Shown here piece after piece: positions 1-8,297 of a stretch of 64,000 nt of DNA. The notes under the pieces were generated by a model that did not search any database, had not been told where the DNA came from, and saw nothing but the letters and a program-made list of their open reading frames with translations. The position numbers and the translations under genes are program-made. Source of the DNA: Natronomonas salina (lineage in GTDB: Archaea; Halobacteriota; Halobacteria; Halobacteriales; Haloarculaceae); NCBI RefSeq assembly GCF_013391105.1, contig NZ_CP058335.1, positions 3,596,001-3,660,000 on the forward strand, given 5' to 3'. Position 1 is the first letter of the stretch; the number at the start of each line of letters is the position of its first letter.

Positions 1-772
1 GCGTCAGCGGGATGTAGACGATCTTGCCGACGACAATCGGCACGAGGCTGGCGAAGCCGGTCAGCAGCGCCAGCGCGGTCGGCGCCGGGATGGAGACCGT
101 GGCCGGCGCGACCAGGTTGTAGGCGTGGTAGACCACGGTCGCGGCCACCGCGACGACGGCCACGAGCAGGACGTTCCCGAAGTAGATCGTCGCGAGGTCG
201 CGGTCGACGGCGGTCGCGTAGGCGTAGGCGGTGCTCCCCGCGCCACCGATCGTCGAGCGGAACCAGCCTCGGAGCCGGTGGTCGTCCCGGAGGAGGTAGA
301 AGGCCGCCGTCACGGCCAGAAAGAGGTGCATGATGCCGCCGGCGAGCGCCGAGAGGACGCCGGCGCCCTGGAGGAGCACGCCGGTCGCCGACCCGGTGTC
401 GCCGCCGGCGACGGACGAGAGCCGCTCGGTGATATCGCCCGAGCCACCCCCGAGGTACGGCTCCAGCGCGGACTGGGCCTGGTCGAGCAGTCCCGTGTTC
501 CCGAGTTCGGTGACGCCGACGACGATGACTGCGGCGACGAGCAGTAACACAGGGAGACCGACGACGACGATGGAGACGGCCGCGGCCGCGCTGGTCGACA
601 GGTACGACTCGAGGCGGCGGTCGAGCGGGCGCATCCCGTAGTAGATGAACACTGCGAGCACGAAGGTGCCGACGAAGGAGTGCAGGACGAAGGCCAAGCC
701 CCCGGCGACGGCGAGGACGAGCAGCCACCAGCCGACGCGGGACCGGTCGAGCGCCCGACTACCGAGTTCCAT
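1..772 (-). CDS. AI-2E family transporter, N-terminal part (runs off left edge)
   Basis: About 257 residues of the N-terminal part are visible, reading leftwards from an ATG at 772-770; the C-terminus lies outside the window. The product is a polytopic membrane protein with hydrophobic stretches at about residues 14-45, 60-85, 130-160 and 190-255. The loop YYGMRPLDRRLE (44-55) after the first hydrophobic region is typical of the AI-2E/PerM family of putative exporters (PF01594). Family members are usually 330-400 residues, so roughly two thirds is seen. The substrate cannot be told from sequence. It is divergent from the amidase gene on its right. Confidence 0.8.
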   Translation of the reverse strand, partial: MELGSRALDRSRVGWWLLVLAVAGGLAFVLHSFVGTFVLAVFIYYGMRPLDRRLESYLSTSAAAAVSIVVVGLPVLLLVAAVIVVGVTELGNTGLLDQAQSALEPYLGGGSGDITERLSSVAGGDTGSATGVLLQGAGVLSALAGGIMHLFLAVTAAFYLLRDDHRLRGWFRSTIGGAGSTAYAYATAVDRDLATIYFGNVLLVAVVAVAATVVYHAYNLVAPATVSIPAPTALALLTGFASLVPIVVGKIVYIPLT

Positions 773-896
773 ACGGACTAGACGGAGAGGCGACGAAAAA
801 GCCTCCTGCCTGCCTATTCATCACTGCCCGTCGAGCCGGAGGGGACGGCGACCGACCGAACAACAGGGCTTAGCCTGCTCGGGCCGACGGTCGGGT

Positions 897-1871
897 GTGC
901 CTCCCGACCCCTCGATCGACCACCGACTCGACGACCGTCCGGAGAACGTCCACGTCGGCGCCTGGAACCGCGACCTCGACCCCGTCCTCTCGGTCGAGTC
1001 GGGCGACGTGGTGGCCTTCGAGTGCCGCGACGCGGCGAACGGCCACTTCGACGCCGGGTCGACGGTCGCGGATCTGGAGGCGATGTCCTTCGAGGGGCAC
1101 CCGCTCACGGGGCCGGTTCGCGTCGCCAGGGCCGAACCGGGCGACGTCCTCGCCGTCGAGTTCCTCGACTTTCAGCACGAGGGCTTCGGAGTGAGCTACT
1201 TCTATCCGTCCGCGGCAGGGAAGGGACTCCTCCCTGACGAGTTCGACGAACCGGGGCTGCACGTGTGGAACCTCGAGGGCGACGTCGGCGAGTTCGTCGA
1301 CGGGATCGAGGTCCCGCTGGCCCCGTTCCCCGGGATCGCCGGCGTGGCCCCTGCAGCGCCCGGCGACCACAGCACCACGCCGCCGCGGCGCGTGGGTGGC
1401 AACCTGGACGTCAAGCACCTCACGGCCGGATCGACGCTCTACCTCCCCGTCGAGGTCGCGGGCGCACTGTTCAGCGTCGGCGACTGCCACGCCGCACAGG
1501 GCGACGGCGAGGTGTGCGTCACCGGCGTCGAGGCCCCGATGTCCGTCACCGCGCGCCTCACGCTCCGACCGGAGATGGAGATAGAGCAACCGCGGTTCGA
1601 GACGACCGGCCCGTTCGCTCCCAGCGGTGCTGACGGGACGGCGTACGCCACTACGGGCGTCGCGGACGACCTCGTGGACGCCTCCAGGCTGGCGATCCGA
1701 CACATGCTCGACCACCTGCAGGAGGAGCGCGGGCTCGCCCGTCCGGACGCGTACATCCTCTGTTCGGCCGCGGTCGACCTGAAGATCAATCAGGTCGTGA
1801 ACGACCCGACCTGGACGGTGTCTGCGTACCTCTCGGAGAGCCTCTTCCCCGAGTCGACCGACGCGATGTAG
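897..1871 (+). CDS. acetamidase/formamidase family protein
   Basis: This 324-residue protein belongs to the acetamidase/formamidase family (PF03069), cytoplasmic enzymes that release ammonia from short-chain amides. Family landmarks are HFDAGSTVADLE near residue 50, VGGNLDVKHLTAGS (about 166-179) and GDCHAAQGDGE (about 195-205), which carries the conserved Asp196 and His198. I chose the GTG at 897 because similarity starts at once after it (PPDPSIDHRL). The frame stays open upstream to 645, but that part is arginine-rich and runs through the intergenic region shared with the divergent transporter. The exact amide substrate is unknown. Confidence 0.9.
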   Translation: MPPDPSIDHRLDDRPENVHVGAWNRDLDPVLSVESGDVVAFECRDAANGHFDAGSTVADLEAMSFEGHPLTGPVRVARAEPGDVLAVEFLDFQHEGFGVSYFYPSAAGKGLLPDEFDEPGLHVWNLEGDVGEFVDGIEVPLAPFPGIAGVAPAAPGDHSTTPPRRVGGNLDVKHLTAGSTLYLPVEVAGALFSVGDCHAAQGDGEVCVTGVEAPMSVTARLTLRPEMEIEQPRFETTGPFAPSGADGTAYATTGVADDLVDASRLAIRHMLDHLQEERGLARPDAYILCSAAVDLKINQVVNDPTWTVSAYLSESLFPESTDAM

Positions 1872-1927
1872 GCGACTCACTCCGTCGCCCCTGGTCGTTT
1901 TCTATCGCGAACCCCTATCCCGACGTG

Positions 1928-2203
1928 ATGCCCGAGTCACGAGTCCACGTGTTCGTCTCCGGAGAGGTCCAGGACGTCCACTTCCGCGACAACGCCCACG
2001 AGACCGCCCGCGCCCACGACCTCGAGGGCTGGGTCCGAAACCTCGACGACGGCCGGGTCGAGGCCGTCTTCGAGGGCAGCGAGGAGGACGTCGAGACCAT
2101 GCTGGAGTGGTGCGAACGCGGGCCGATAAAGGCCGACGTGGACGACGTCGAGGTCGAGGAGGGGAACCCGCAGGGCGACCTCGACGGCTTCGAGAAGCGC
2201 TGA
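1928..2203 (+). CDS. acylphosphatase
   Basis: This 91-residue protein is a standard acylphosphatase, a small cytoplasmic enzyme that hydrolyses carboxyl-phosphate bonds such as that of acetyl phosphate. The signature is clear: VFVSGEVQDVHFRDNA near residues 8-23, containing the catalytic Arg, followed by GWVRNLDDGRVEAVFEG with the catalytic Asn. Most bacterial members have VQGVGFR; here the Gly pair is replaced (VQDVHFR), which is seen in halophilic relatives and leaves the catalytic residues in place. The ATG at 1928 is preferred over the adjacent GTG at 1925. It starts 56 bases after the amidase gene. Confidence 0.92.
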   Translation: MPESRVHVFVSGEVQDVHFRDNAHETARAHDLEGWVRNLDDGRVEAVFEGSEEDVETMLEWCERGPIKADVDDVEVEEGNPQGDLDGFEKR

Positions 2204-2230
2204 CTCGCCTCCCGTCGTCGCGGGTAGCTT

Positions 2231-3484
2231 CTACGGTTCGTCCGGGAACAGCGCCAGGTGGCTGACGATGGTCCGGCTCTCCAGACCGCCGGCCAGCGCG
2301 CCGGAGAGGACGCCGACGGTGCTGATGAACGCGCCCGTCCGGACGAGGTCGACGAACCCGACGGCGGGGTCCTCGAGGCTCGGCCAGTTCGACATCAGGT
2401 TCGGCGGGAACACCAGCAGTTCGATGACCAGGATGATCCCCCACACGAGCGCGAACAGGCCGACCATGGCCCCGACGAGCACGAGGAAGACGGTGACGTT
2501 GACGAGCGCCGTGTGCTCGGTGACGACCCGGTGACGCTTCCGGGGGAACGAGAGGTTCTGGACGAACAGGAGGTACAGCGCCGCCACGAGGACGCTCACG
2601 CAGGCGAACAGCGCCGCGGTCGCGTTGCTCATGTGGAAGCCGACGTCCCAGGACTCGGCGCTGAAGACGATGACGAGCGTCGGCGCGACCGCGGCGGTCG
2701 ACAGCTTCGGCAACGACAGCGGGAGCAGCGGCGCGCGGCTGTTGCCGAGCGCCTGCAGGACCTGCCCCGGGTTCCGGACCGCGCTCTTCGCGTGGAACGC
2801 GAGCCGCCCGAGCGGTCCCCGCGGGGTGGCCTCGGTCGCCGGGATCTCGTCGGCGACGCGGTGGAGGTACCGCTCGACGTCGGCGTCGAACGCCGGGACC
2901 GACCGCCGGTCGGGATCGAACCGGAACCGCGACATGACGCCGTCGTCGGCGTCGCGGTGCCGGGCGCCGAGGACGTGGCCGACGAGGTGGACCAGTAGCG
3001 TCGCCGCGTTCCAGCGGACGGCCTCGTCGTCTAGCCCGCGCCGAGGGCGGCCGCGCGGCGCGCTCCGGAGGCGGTCCGTCGAGACGACGGCGACGCGCGA
3101 CAGTGGCGAGGCCAGGCCCGGGACGAACCGCTCCCGGCTGGAGACCAGCGGGACGTCGGTGACCACGACGACCAGGTCGTAGGGGCCCTCGACCATCCGG
3201 TGGGTCGCGCGGTCGAGGAACTCCGAGGGCCGCCGGCGGTCGTGGTCCGGGAGCCGCGCCGGGTCCTCGAGGTGGAACCGCCAGCCGACGTCGGTCGCGG
3301 TGGCCAGCTCGTCGACCGCGTCCGCGGCCGCCCGCGAGGCGAAGGACCGTAGCCCGTCGGGCTCCGCCCCCGGAGCGTGGGCGACCAGGAGTCCGACGTC
3401 GACTCGCCGACCCGTGGCGCCCTCACACTCCGCGGCGACCAGCGCCGGCTCCTCGCGGCCGTCCGAACCCGAGTTGGTCGTCAC
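2231..3484 (-). CDS. membrane protein with degenerate metzincin-like zinc motif
   Basis: This 417-residue protein has two parts. Residues 1-230 are soluble and contain HLVGHVLGARH (166-176), which fits the metzincin zinc site HExxHxxGxxH except that the catalytic Glu is Leu167. An eight-residue spacer follows and then DGVMSRF (Met184), resembling the metzincin Met-turn. Residues from about 255 to 410 hold about four transmembrane helices. All three potential zinc ligands (His166, His170, His176) are kept, so it may bind zinc without classical peptidase activity. I know no named family for it. It is convergent with the acylphosphatase gene, 27 bases away. Confidence 0.7.
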   Translation of the reverse strand: MTTNSGSDGREEPALVAAECEGATGRRVDVGLLVAHAPGAEPDGLRSFASRAAADAVDELATATDVGWRFHLEDPARLPDHDRRRPSEFLDRATHRMVEGPYDLVVVVTDVPLVSSRERFVPGLASPLSRVAVVSTDRLRSAPRGRPRRGLDDEAVRWNAATLLVHLVGHVLGARHRDADDGVMSRFRFDPDRRSVPAFDADVERYLHRVADEIPATEATPRGPLGRLAFHAKSAVRNPGQVLQALGNSRAPLLPLSLPKLSTAAVAPTLVIVFSAESWDVGFHMSNATAALFACVSVLVAALYLLFVQNLSFPRKRHRVVTEHTALVNVTVFLVLVGAMVGLFALVWGIILVIELLVFPPNLMSNWPSLEDPAVGFVDLVRTGAFISTVGVLSGALAGGLESRTIVSHLALFPDEP

Positions 3485-3568
3485 GGTCTGGCGTGCGCTG
3501 CGGACGAACTTAACGGCGGTGACGAGCGGGTCCGAAGCTCGCCGGCCTCGTGAGGAGTCGTCGGTGTA

Positions 3569-4201
3569 TCAGCGAGCGGCCCGATCCCGCGGGACGCGGA
3601 ACGCGCGTACGGTGTCGCGCTCGCCGGTCTCGGCGTGTACCTCCTCCAGCCCCAGCCCCGTGAAGACGTCGTGCCAGTCGCGGTAGTACAGCGGGAAGTC
3701 GTCGTTGACGTAGTTCACGTCCGACCCGGTCGCCTGCGCCCCCTCGCCGCCCTCGTTCTCGACGGTGACGAGGAGGTCGCCGGCGACCCGGACCAGTTCC
3801 TCGAGGACCCACTCGGCGTCGGGGTGGACGTGCTGGAGCGTCTCCACGGAGTAGACCGCGTCGAAGCGGTCGTCCGTGAAGTCCGCGACGACGTCCTCGA
3901 TCGCCGCCGGGTAGAACTCCCCGACGTCGGCGAGGTCGGGGTAGACCTCGGCCATCACGTCGAAGGCGTCCTCGTTGAGCTCGATGCCGGACAGGTCGTC
4001 GTAGCCGTGCTCGTGGAGGTGCGCGAGGTGGCGGCCGGAACTGCAGCCGAGTTCGAGGACCGACGCGTCCCGACCGAGGTGACGGTCGAGAATCTCCAGC
4101 AGCGTCTCGCTGGTCTCGTCCGGCCCGTAGTGGGCGTAGTATTCCGGCGAGTACTCTCCGGACCGATCCGCCCAGTGGTCGCGTACCTCCTCAGAATCCA
4201 C
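3569..4201 (-). CDS. class I SAM-dependent methyltransferase
   Basis: This 210-residue protein is a class I S-adenosylmethionine-dependent methyltransferase. Motif I is VLELGCSSGRHLAHL (48-62), followed by the acidic loop GIELNEDAFDVM (motif II) and FDAVYSVETLQHVHPDAEWV (motif IV region), as in the Methyltransf_11/25 families. The short N-terminal segment DHWADRSGEYSPEYYAHYG is common in small haloarchaeal members. The substrate is unknown; no neighbour gives a clue. The gene is followed on the same strand by the pseudo-metzincin gene 84 bases downstream. Confidence 0.85.
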   Translation of the reverse strand: MDSEEVRDHWADRSGEYSPEYYAHYGPDETSETLLEILDRHLGRDASVLELGCSSGRHLAHLHEHGYDDLSGIELNEDAFDVMAEVYPDLADVGEFYPAAIEDVVADFTDDRFDAVYSVETLQHVHPDAEWVLEELVRVAGDLLVTVENEGGEGAQATGSDVNYVNDDFPLYYRDWHDVFTGLGLEEVHAETGERDTVRAFRVPRDRAAR

Positions 4202-4252
4202 GTGTGGGAATCGCCGCCGAGACCTAAAGGCCCGTCGGACTCCGCGGCAGAC

Positions 4253-4531
4253 CTACGCCCGCTCGTCCGTCTCTCCGACTGCGGGTGCCTCCGGGTCGGT
4301 GACCGTCGTGGGTCCCTGCCGTCGGACCCAACCCGCGAGGAGTGCACCGCCCGCGAGCGCGAGGCCGCCGGCTCGGCGCCGGTGGTCGGTCGCCTCCCGG
4401 GCGGCGCCGACGAGCAACAGCACGCCGGACAGCGCGGCGAGCGGCGAGGCCAGGCGTCGCAGGCGGGACGTTCGCGCCTCGGTTCCGTGGTCGACGTCGG
4501 GTTCGGTCGGTCTCGTGGTGCGTGGGGACAT
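4253..4531 (-). CDS. small membrane protein of unknown function
   Basis: A 92-residue reading frame beginning with ATG at 4531-4529. It has a polar N-terminus of about 30 residues, then two short hydrophobic segments (about 33-46 and 54-68, the second Gly/Ala/Leu-rich), and a polar acidic tail. The same frame is open far upstream, but that part is serine/arginine-rich and overlaps the opposite-strand gene at 4683. The arrangement resembles the N-terminal hydrophobic region of the acidic proteins at 7240 and 9830. No family is recognised. It could be a chance frame, but the hydropathy pattern and fit between neighbours favour a gene. Confidence 0.5.
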   Translation of the reverse strand: MSPRTTRPTEPDVDHGTEARTSRLRRLASPLAALSGVLLLVGAAREATDHRRRAGGLALAGGALLAGWVRRQGPTTVTDPEAPAVGETDERA

Positions 4532-4682
4532 CGGTGGAAGTGCGGTCGCGTCGTCCGGACCGTTCGTCCCTTCGTTGGTCCCGACGCCGGTTGAACCCTC
4601 GCCTCCGGGGCAGGGCCGTGGCGGGGGCCGGACGGTTGCATTTCGCAAGGGATACGTTCGAGACGGCCGAACACGACACCGT

Positions 4683-4982
4683 ATGAGCGACGACTTCGAG
4701 ACCGAACTGGCGGACGCCTTCGAATCGGAGTACGGAGCCGACGCGGACGTCGCGGGCGAGGCGGCGTCGAGGGCCGCCGCGTTCCGCGAGGACTGGGACG
4801 AGGAGCTCTCGGTCGAGGCGTTCCTCGAGGAACTGGACGACGCGCCGTACGACGAGTTCGAACATCGCTTCGACGCCGCGGTCGGCGAACTGGCCGCCGC
4901 CGCAGCGGACTGCACCGACTCCCGAGAGTACCGCCTGGCGGGGTACGACGACTTCGGGGCCGACCCCTCCATCGGCGCCTGA
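4683..4982 (+). CDS. acidic haloarchaeal protein of unknown function
   Basis: This 99-residue protein is strongly acidic, with many Asp/Glu and almost no Lys, as expected of a soluble halophile protein. It is predicted mostly helical and has no transmembrane segment or Cys motif. The ATG at 4683 starts the acidic protein cleanly (MSDDFETELADAF); the frame upstream is arginine-rich and not protein-like. I do not recognise the family. It stands alone between a leftward small membrane protein gene and the eRF1-like gene. Confidence 0.65.
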   Translation: MSDDFETELADAFESEYGADADVAGEAASRAAAFREDWDEELSVEAFLEELDDAPYDEFEHRFDAAVGELAAAAADCTDSREYRLAGYDDFGADPSIGA

Positions 4983-5179
4983 CGGTGCGGTCGGGCCGGA
5001 CGGCAGTCGTCCTCGAGGAGTCGCTGTCGAGGAACCGCCGGAGGGGAGCTGTTTAGGGGTGTTCTGTTCTTCGACCCAAGATGACTAGGCCCGGCACTGA
5101 ACCGTGGTAACGGCGTAGCTCCGCCGACCGGACCGCCGGACGTCACGGGGACGCGGGGCGTCGGGGGCCGCCGAACACG

Positions 5180-5654
5180 ATGAACACGGACTACGAACTC
5201 CGGGAGCGCATCGAGGCCGTATCGGACGCCGAGGGCGACGAAGACGACCCCCTGACGGTAGCGATCCCGCCCGAGGCGTCCGTCGGCGAGACGCTCGAGC
5301 GGGTGGAGGAGGACCACGCCGAGGCCGAGTACATCGACTCCGACGAGAGTTCGACGGACCGCCGGGCGGTGCTGGACCGGGCGAGACAGCTACTCCACGA
5401 CTACGACGAGACGCCCGAGAACGGCCTCGTCCTCCACGTCGGGGCCGTCGAATACGAGGACGACGTCGTCGAGTACGTCTTCGACGACCTCCCGGGGCGG
5501 GTCGCCGAGCCGACCTTCGAGTGGGACAACGAGTTCGACGTCGAGCGAGCGGGAGGGCGGCGAGGTGGTCGTCGTGCCACCGGAGACCGAGCACGGCGCC
5601 CGCTTCGACGAGACGTTCGGCGTCGCGGCAATGCTCCGGTTCCCCATCGAGTGA
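5180..5654 (+). pseudogene. free-standing eRF1 N-domain-like protein, frameshifted near the 3' end
   Basis: Residues 1-122 resemble domain 1 of archaeal/eukaryotic release factor 1: LTVAIPPEASVGETLE matches the start of the domain, and ENGLVLHVGAVEYEDDVVEY matches the NGLV-CG strand region. The position of the stop-codon-reading NIKS motif reads YIDS here. The middle (peptidyl-tRNA hydrolysis) and C-terminal domains are absent. The frame turns arginine-rich after base 5545; one extra base at about 5546-5549 would join it to the +1 frame, which continues as acidic protein (GGEVVVVPPETEHGARF) and stops at 5652-5654, giving about 158 residues. It may be a true frameshift or a sequence error. The role is unknown; it might bind ribosomes or rescue factors. 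Confidence 0.6.
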
Positions 5655-5810
5655 GGCGCCCCGCGGTGACGCCTCGGGGGCCGGCCGGCGGACACCCACC
5701 GTTTAGTGCGTCCGCCGCGTCTGCCGAGGCATGACGACCGCATCCGCTCGCAGACGGGGTCGCGTCGCACGTCAGCAGTCCGACGACCATCGCGACGGAC
5801 GGGTCGAGGG

Positions 5811-7151
5811 ATGGTAGACGTCGCCCTGTCGGTCGGGCGACTCCTGCTGGCGCTGTTCCTCGTGGTCCTGAACGGCTTCTTCGTCGCCGCCGAGTTCGCC
5901 TTCGTGCGGATCCGGTCGACGACGGTCGAGCAACTCGCCGACGCGGGCCGGCCGGGATCCGCTACGCTCACGGACGTGATGGACAACCTCGACGACTACC
6001 TCGCGACGACGCAGCTGGGGATCACCATCGCCTCGCTCGGACTCGGGTGGGCCGGCGAACCCGCGGTCGCGTCGCTTCTGGAGCCCCTCCTGGAGCCGGT
6101 ACTGCCGGCGGGACTCATCCACCTCATCTCCTTCGCCGTCGGCTTCTCCGTGATCACGTTCCTCCACGTCGTCTTCGGCGAACTCGCGCCGAAGACGCTG
6201 GCCATCCAGCGCTCCCAGCGGATCTCCCTGCTCGTCGCGCCCCCGATGAAGTTCTGCTTCCTCCTGCTCCGACCCGGCATCGTGGTGTTCAACGGCACGG
6301 CGAACTTCTTCACGAAGCTCGTCGGCGTCCAGCCCGCCTCCGAGACCGAGGAGACGCTCCAGGAGGACGAACTCCGGATGGTGCTGGCCCGCGCCGGCAA
6401 GCAGGGCCACGTCGACATGGCCGAGGTCGACATGATCGAGCGGGTGTTCGAACTGGACGACGTCAGCGTCCGCGAGGTGATGGTGCCACGGCCCGACGTG
6501 GTCAGCCTCCCCGCCGACGCGTCGCTCGCGGAGCTCCGGTCGGTCATCCTGGAGGCCGAGCACACCCGCTATCCGGTGGTCGAGGCCGACGACGCCGACC
6601 AAGTGGTCGGCTACCTGGACGTCAAGGACGTCCTCCGGGCGGGCGACGACGGCGACGAGGCGGCCACGGCGGGCGATCTCGCACGCGAGGTCCTCGTCGT
6701 CCCCGAGTCGACCCGCATCAACGACCTCCTCGTGCAGTTCCGCGACGAGCAGCGCCAGATGGCCGCCGTCATCGACGAGTGGGGCGCCCTCGAAGGCATC
6801 GCGACCGTCGAGGACGTCGTCGAGGTCGTCGTCGGCGACCTCAAGGACGACTTCGACGTCGCGGACCGCGAACCGTCCATCGACAGTCGCGGTCCCGGGA
6901 CCTACCACGTGGACGGCGGCGTCCCCATCTCCGCGCTCAACGACCGGCTCGACACCGACTTCGAGAGCGACGAGTTCGATACCGTCGGCGGACTCATGCT
7001 GGCCCGTCTCGGGCGGGCGCCGGAGGTCGGCGACCGGATCGAAATCGACGGCCACTCGCTGACGGTCGACGGGGTCGAGGGCGCCCGCATCTCGACGGTG
7101 ATGCTGCGGGAGGGCGACGACGCGACGTCCGAAGAATCCGGCGAAGAATAG
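5811..7151 (+). CDS. CNNM/CorC-type hemolysin-like membrane protein with CBS pair
   Basis: This 446-residue protein has the HlyC/CorC layout. A DUF21/CNNM membrane domain with about four helices fills residues 1-190 and carries GELAPKTLAIQRSQ. A CBS pair spans about 205-335 (VMVPRPDVVSLP and the second repeat around DLLVQFRDEQRQMAAVIDEWG), and a CorC_HlyC/transporter-associated domain lies at about 350-430. Relatives take part in magnesium or cobalt homeostasis and some export Mg2+ or Na+. The name hemolysin is historical. I chose the ATG at 5811 because the membrane domain begins just after it; the upstream open frame is arginine-rich. Confidence 0.9.
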   Translation: MVDVALSVGRLLLALFLVVLNGFFVAAEFAFVRIRSTTVEQLADAGRPGSATLTDVMDNLDDYLATTQLGITIASLGLGWAGEPAVASLLEPLLEPVLPAGLIHLISFAVGFSVITFLHVVFGELAPKTLAIQRSQRISLLVAPPMKFCFLLLRPGIVVFNGTANFFTKLVGVQPASETEETLQEDELRMVLARAGKQGHVDMAEVDMIERVFELDDVSVREVMVPRPDVVSLPADASLAELRSVILEAEHTRYPVVEADDADQVVGYLDVKDVLRAGDDGDEAATAGDLAREVLVVPESTRINDLLVQFRDEQRQMAAVIDEWGALEGIATVEDVVEVVVGDLKDDFDVADREPSIDSRGPGTYHVDGGVPISALNDRLDTDFESDEFDTVGGLMLARLGRAPEVGDRIEIDGHSLTVDGVEGARISTVMLREGDDATSEESGEE

Positions 7152-7239
7152 GGTACGGGGTCGCAGCGGGCCGCCGTCACCACCCGGCGGCCGTCGGTGG
7201 CCTGTCACCGCTCGGTACGACGAGTCCTGTTCGCCGTCG

Positions 7240-8187
7240 TCACTCCTCGTCTTCGTCCGGCGGGTCGTCGTCGAGGTGGGAACTGGACTGCTCCTCGGAG
7301 TCCGCCGACTCCGTGTTCAGGTCGTCGTCGGGGTCGGTGACGTCGTCGACGTCGATGTCCATGTTGTCGGACTCGTTCGTGTCCGTGTGGACGGTCGCGC
7401 CGCCCTCGGTCTCGACGCCCTCGCGGTCCTCGTCGTCGATCTCGTCCTCGACGATCTCCTCGGCGACGTCCTCGGAGTCGGCCGACGTCGCTTCCTCGGT
7501 CGCTTCGCCGGGGTCGGCGTCGGCGTCCGGTTCGTCCTCGTCGGCCGTGGTGTCGTCGTCCATGGATGAATCGTCCTCGTCGGGGTCGCGTTCGGGCTCT
7601 GTCCGGTCGGTCTGTGCGGGCTGGGACTGCGTCGACGACGGGCCGGTGGCCTCGCTGGCCTCGTCGGCCATCGCGGCCTCCGAGAGGTCGATCTCGGGGT
7701 CGTCGTCGCCGGTCCGCGGGTCCGTCGAGTCCGTCTCCTCGTCCAGGTCGGGCTGTCGCTCCGACTCGAGGTCCTGCTCCTCGGTGAACTCGACGTTGCC
7801 GGTGTCGGTCTGCTTCTCGACGTCCGGCTCACCCGACGTCCCGCGCGGGTTCGTCTCGTCCTGGTCGAGGACCTTCGACTGCTCGCGGTGGGCGGCCGCC
7901 TCGTCGGAGGTGTCCTCGTCCTTCGTCCCGGAACCCGACCGGCGCTGCCGGAGGCCGACCGCGACGAGCGCGGCGCCGGCGAGCCCCTGCGCGATGGCCC
8001 GGCCGCGGCCGCCCGAGCCCCGGTAGGAGCGGACGCCGCCAGCGAGCAGCGCACCGCCGAGCAGCATGCTGAGCCACCCGTTCTCGTTGACGCTCGCGAC
8101 CGTCGAGGCGGCCCGCCTCGCGCCGGTCGGCGACTCGTCGTTATCGTCGTGACTGCGCTCGCGTGTGTCGGAACTGTGTGTTGTCAT
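7240..8187 (-). CDS. membrane-anchored protein with long acidic disordered tail
   Basis: A 315-residue protein with two short hydrophobic segments at about residues 38-52 and 63-80 (LLGGALLAGGVRSYRG and GLAGAALVAVGLRQRR), followed by about 230 residues made almost wholly of Asp, Glu, Ser and Thr. The tail has no recognisable domain and is expected to be disordered. The second gene at 9830 has the same plan in a shorter form. No enzymatic motif is seen. It may be an envelope- or membrane-surface protein, but that is inference. The ATG at 8187 lies 81 bases from the convergent CNNM gene's opposite end and is preceded by a non-coding stretch. Confidence 0.7.
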   Translation of the reverse strand: MTTHSSDTRERSHDDNDESPTGARRAASTVASVNENGWLSMLLGGALLAGGVRSYRGSGGRGRAIAQGLAGAALVAVGLRQRRSGSGTKDEDTSDEAAAHREQSKVLDQDETNPRGTSGEPDVEKQTDTGNVEFTEEQDLESERQPDLDEETDSTDPRTGDDDPEIDLSEAAMADEASEATGPSSTQSQPAQTDRTEPERDPDEDDSSMDDDTTADEDEPDADADPGEATEEATSADSEDVAEEIVEDEIDDEDREGVETEGGATVHTDTNESDNMDIDVDDVTDPDDDLNTESADSEEQSSSHLDDDPPDEDEE

Positions 8188-8297
8188 GATATCGTGGAAC
8201 GGCGTCGGTCGTCGCGACTGTACTACCGGTGACTACGTGTCGACGACGGTTCAACTCCCGTTACCGGCTGGACGGGATTGGTTGTCGGGTGCTGGCC

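Noticed and set aside
645-896. N-terminal extension of the amidase
   Set aside because: The added 84 residues are Arg/Thr/Ser-rich, overlap the divergent transporter gene and have no family similarity; GTG 897 fits the family start.
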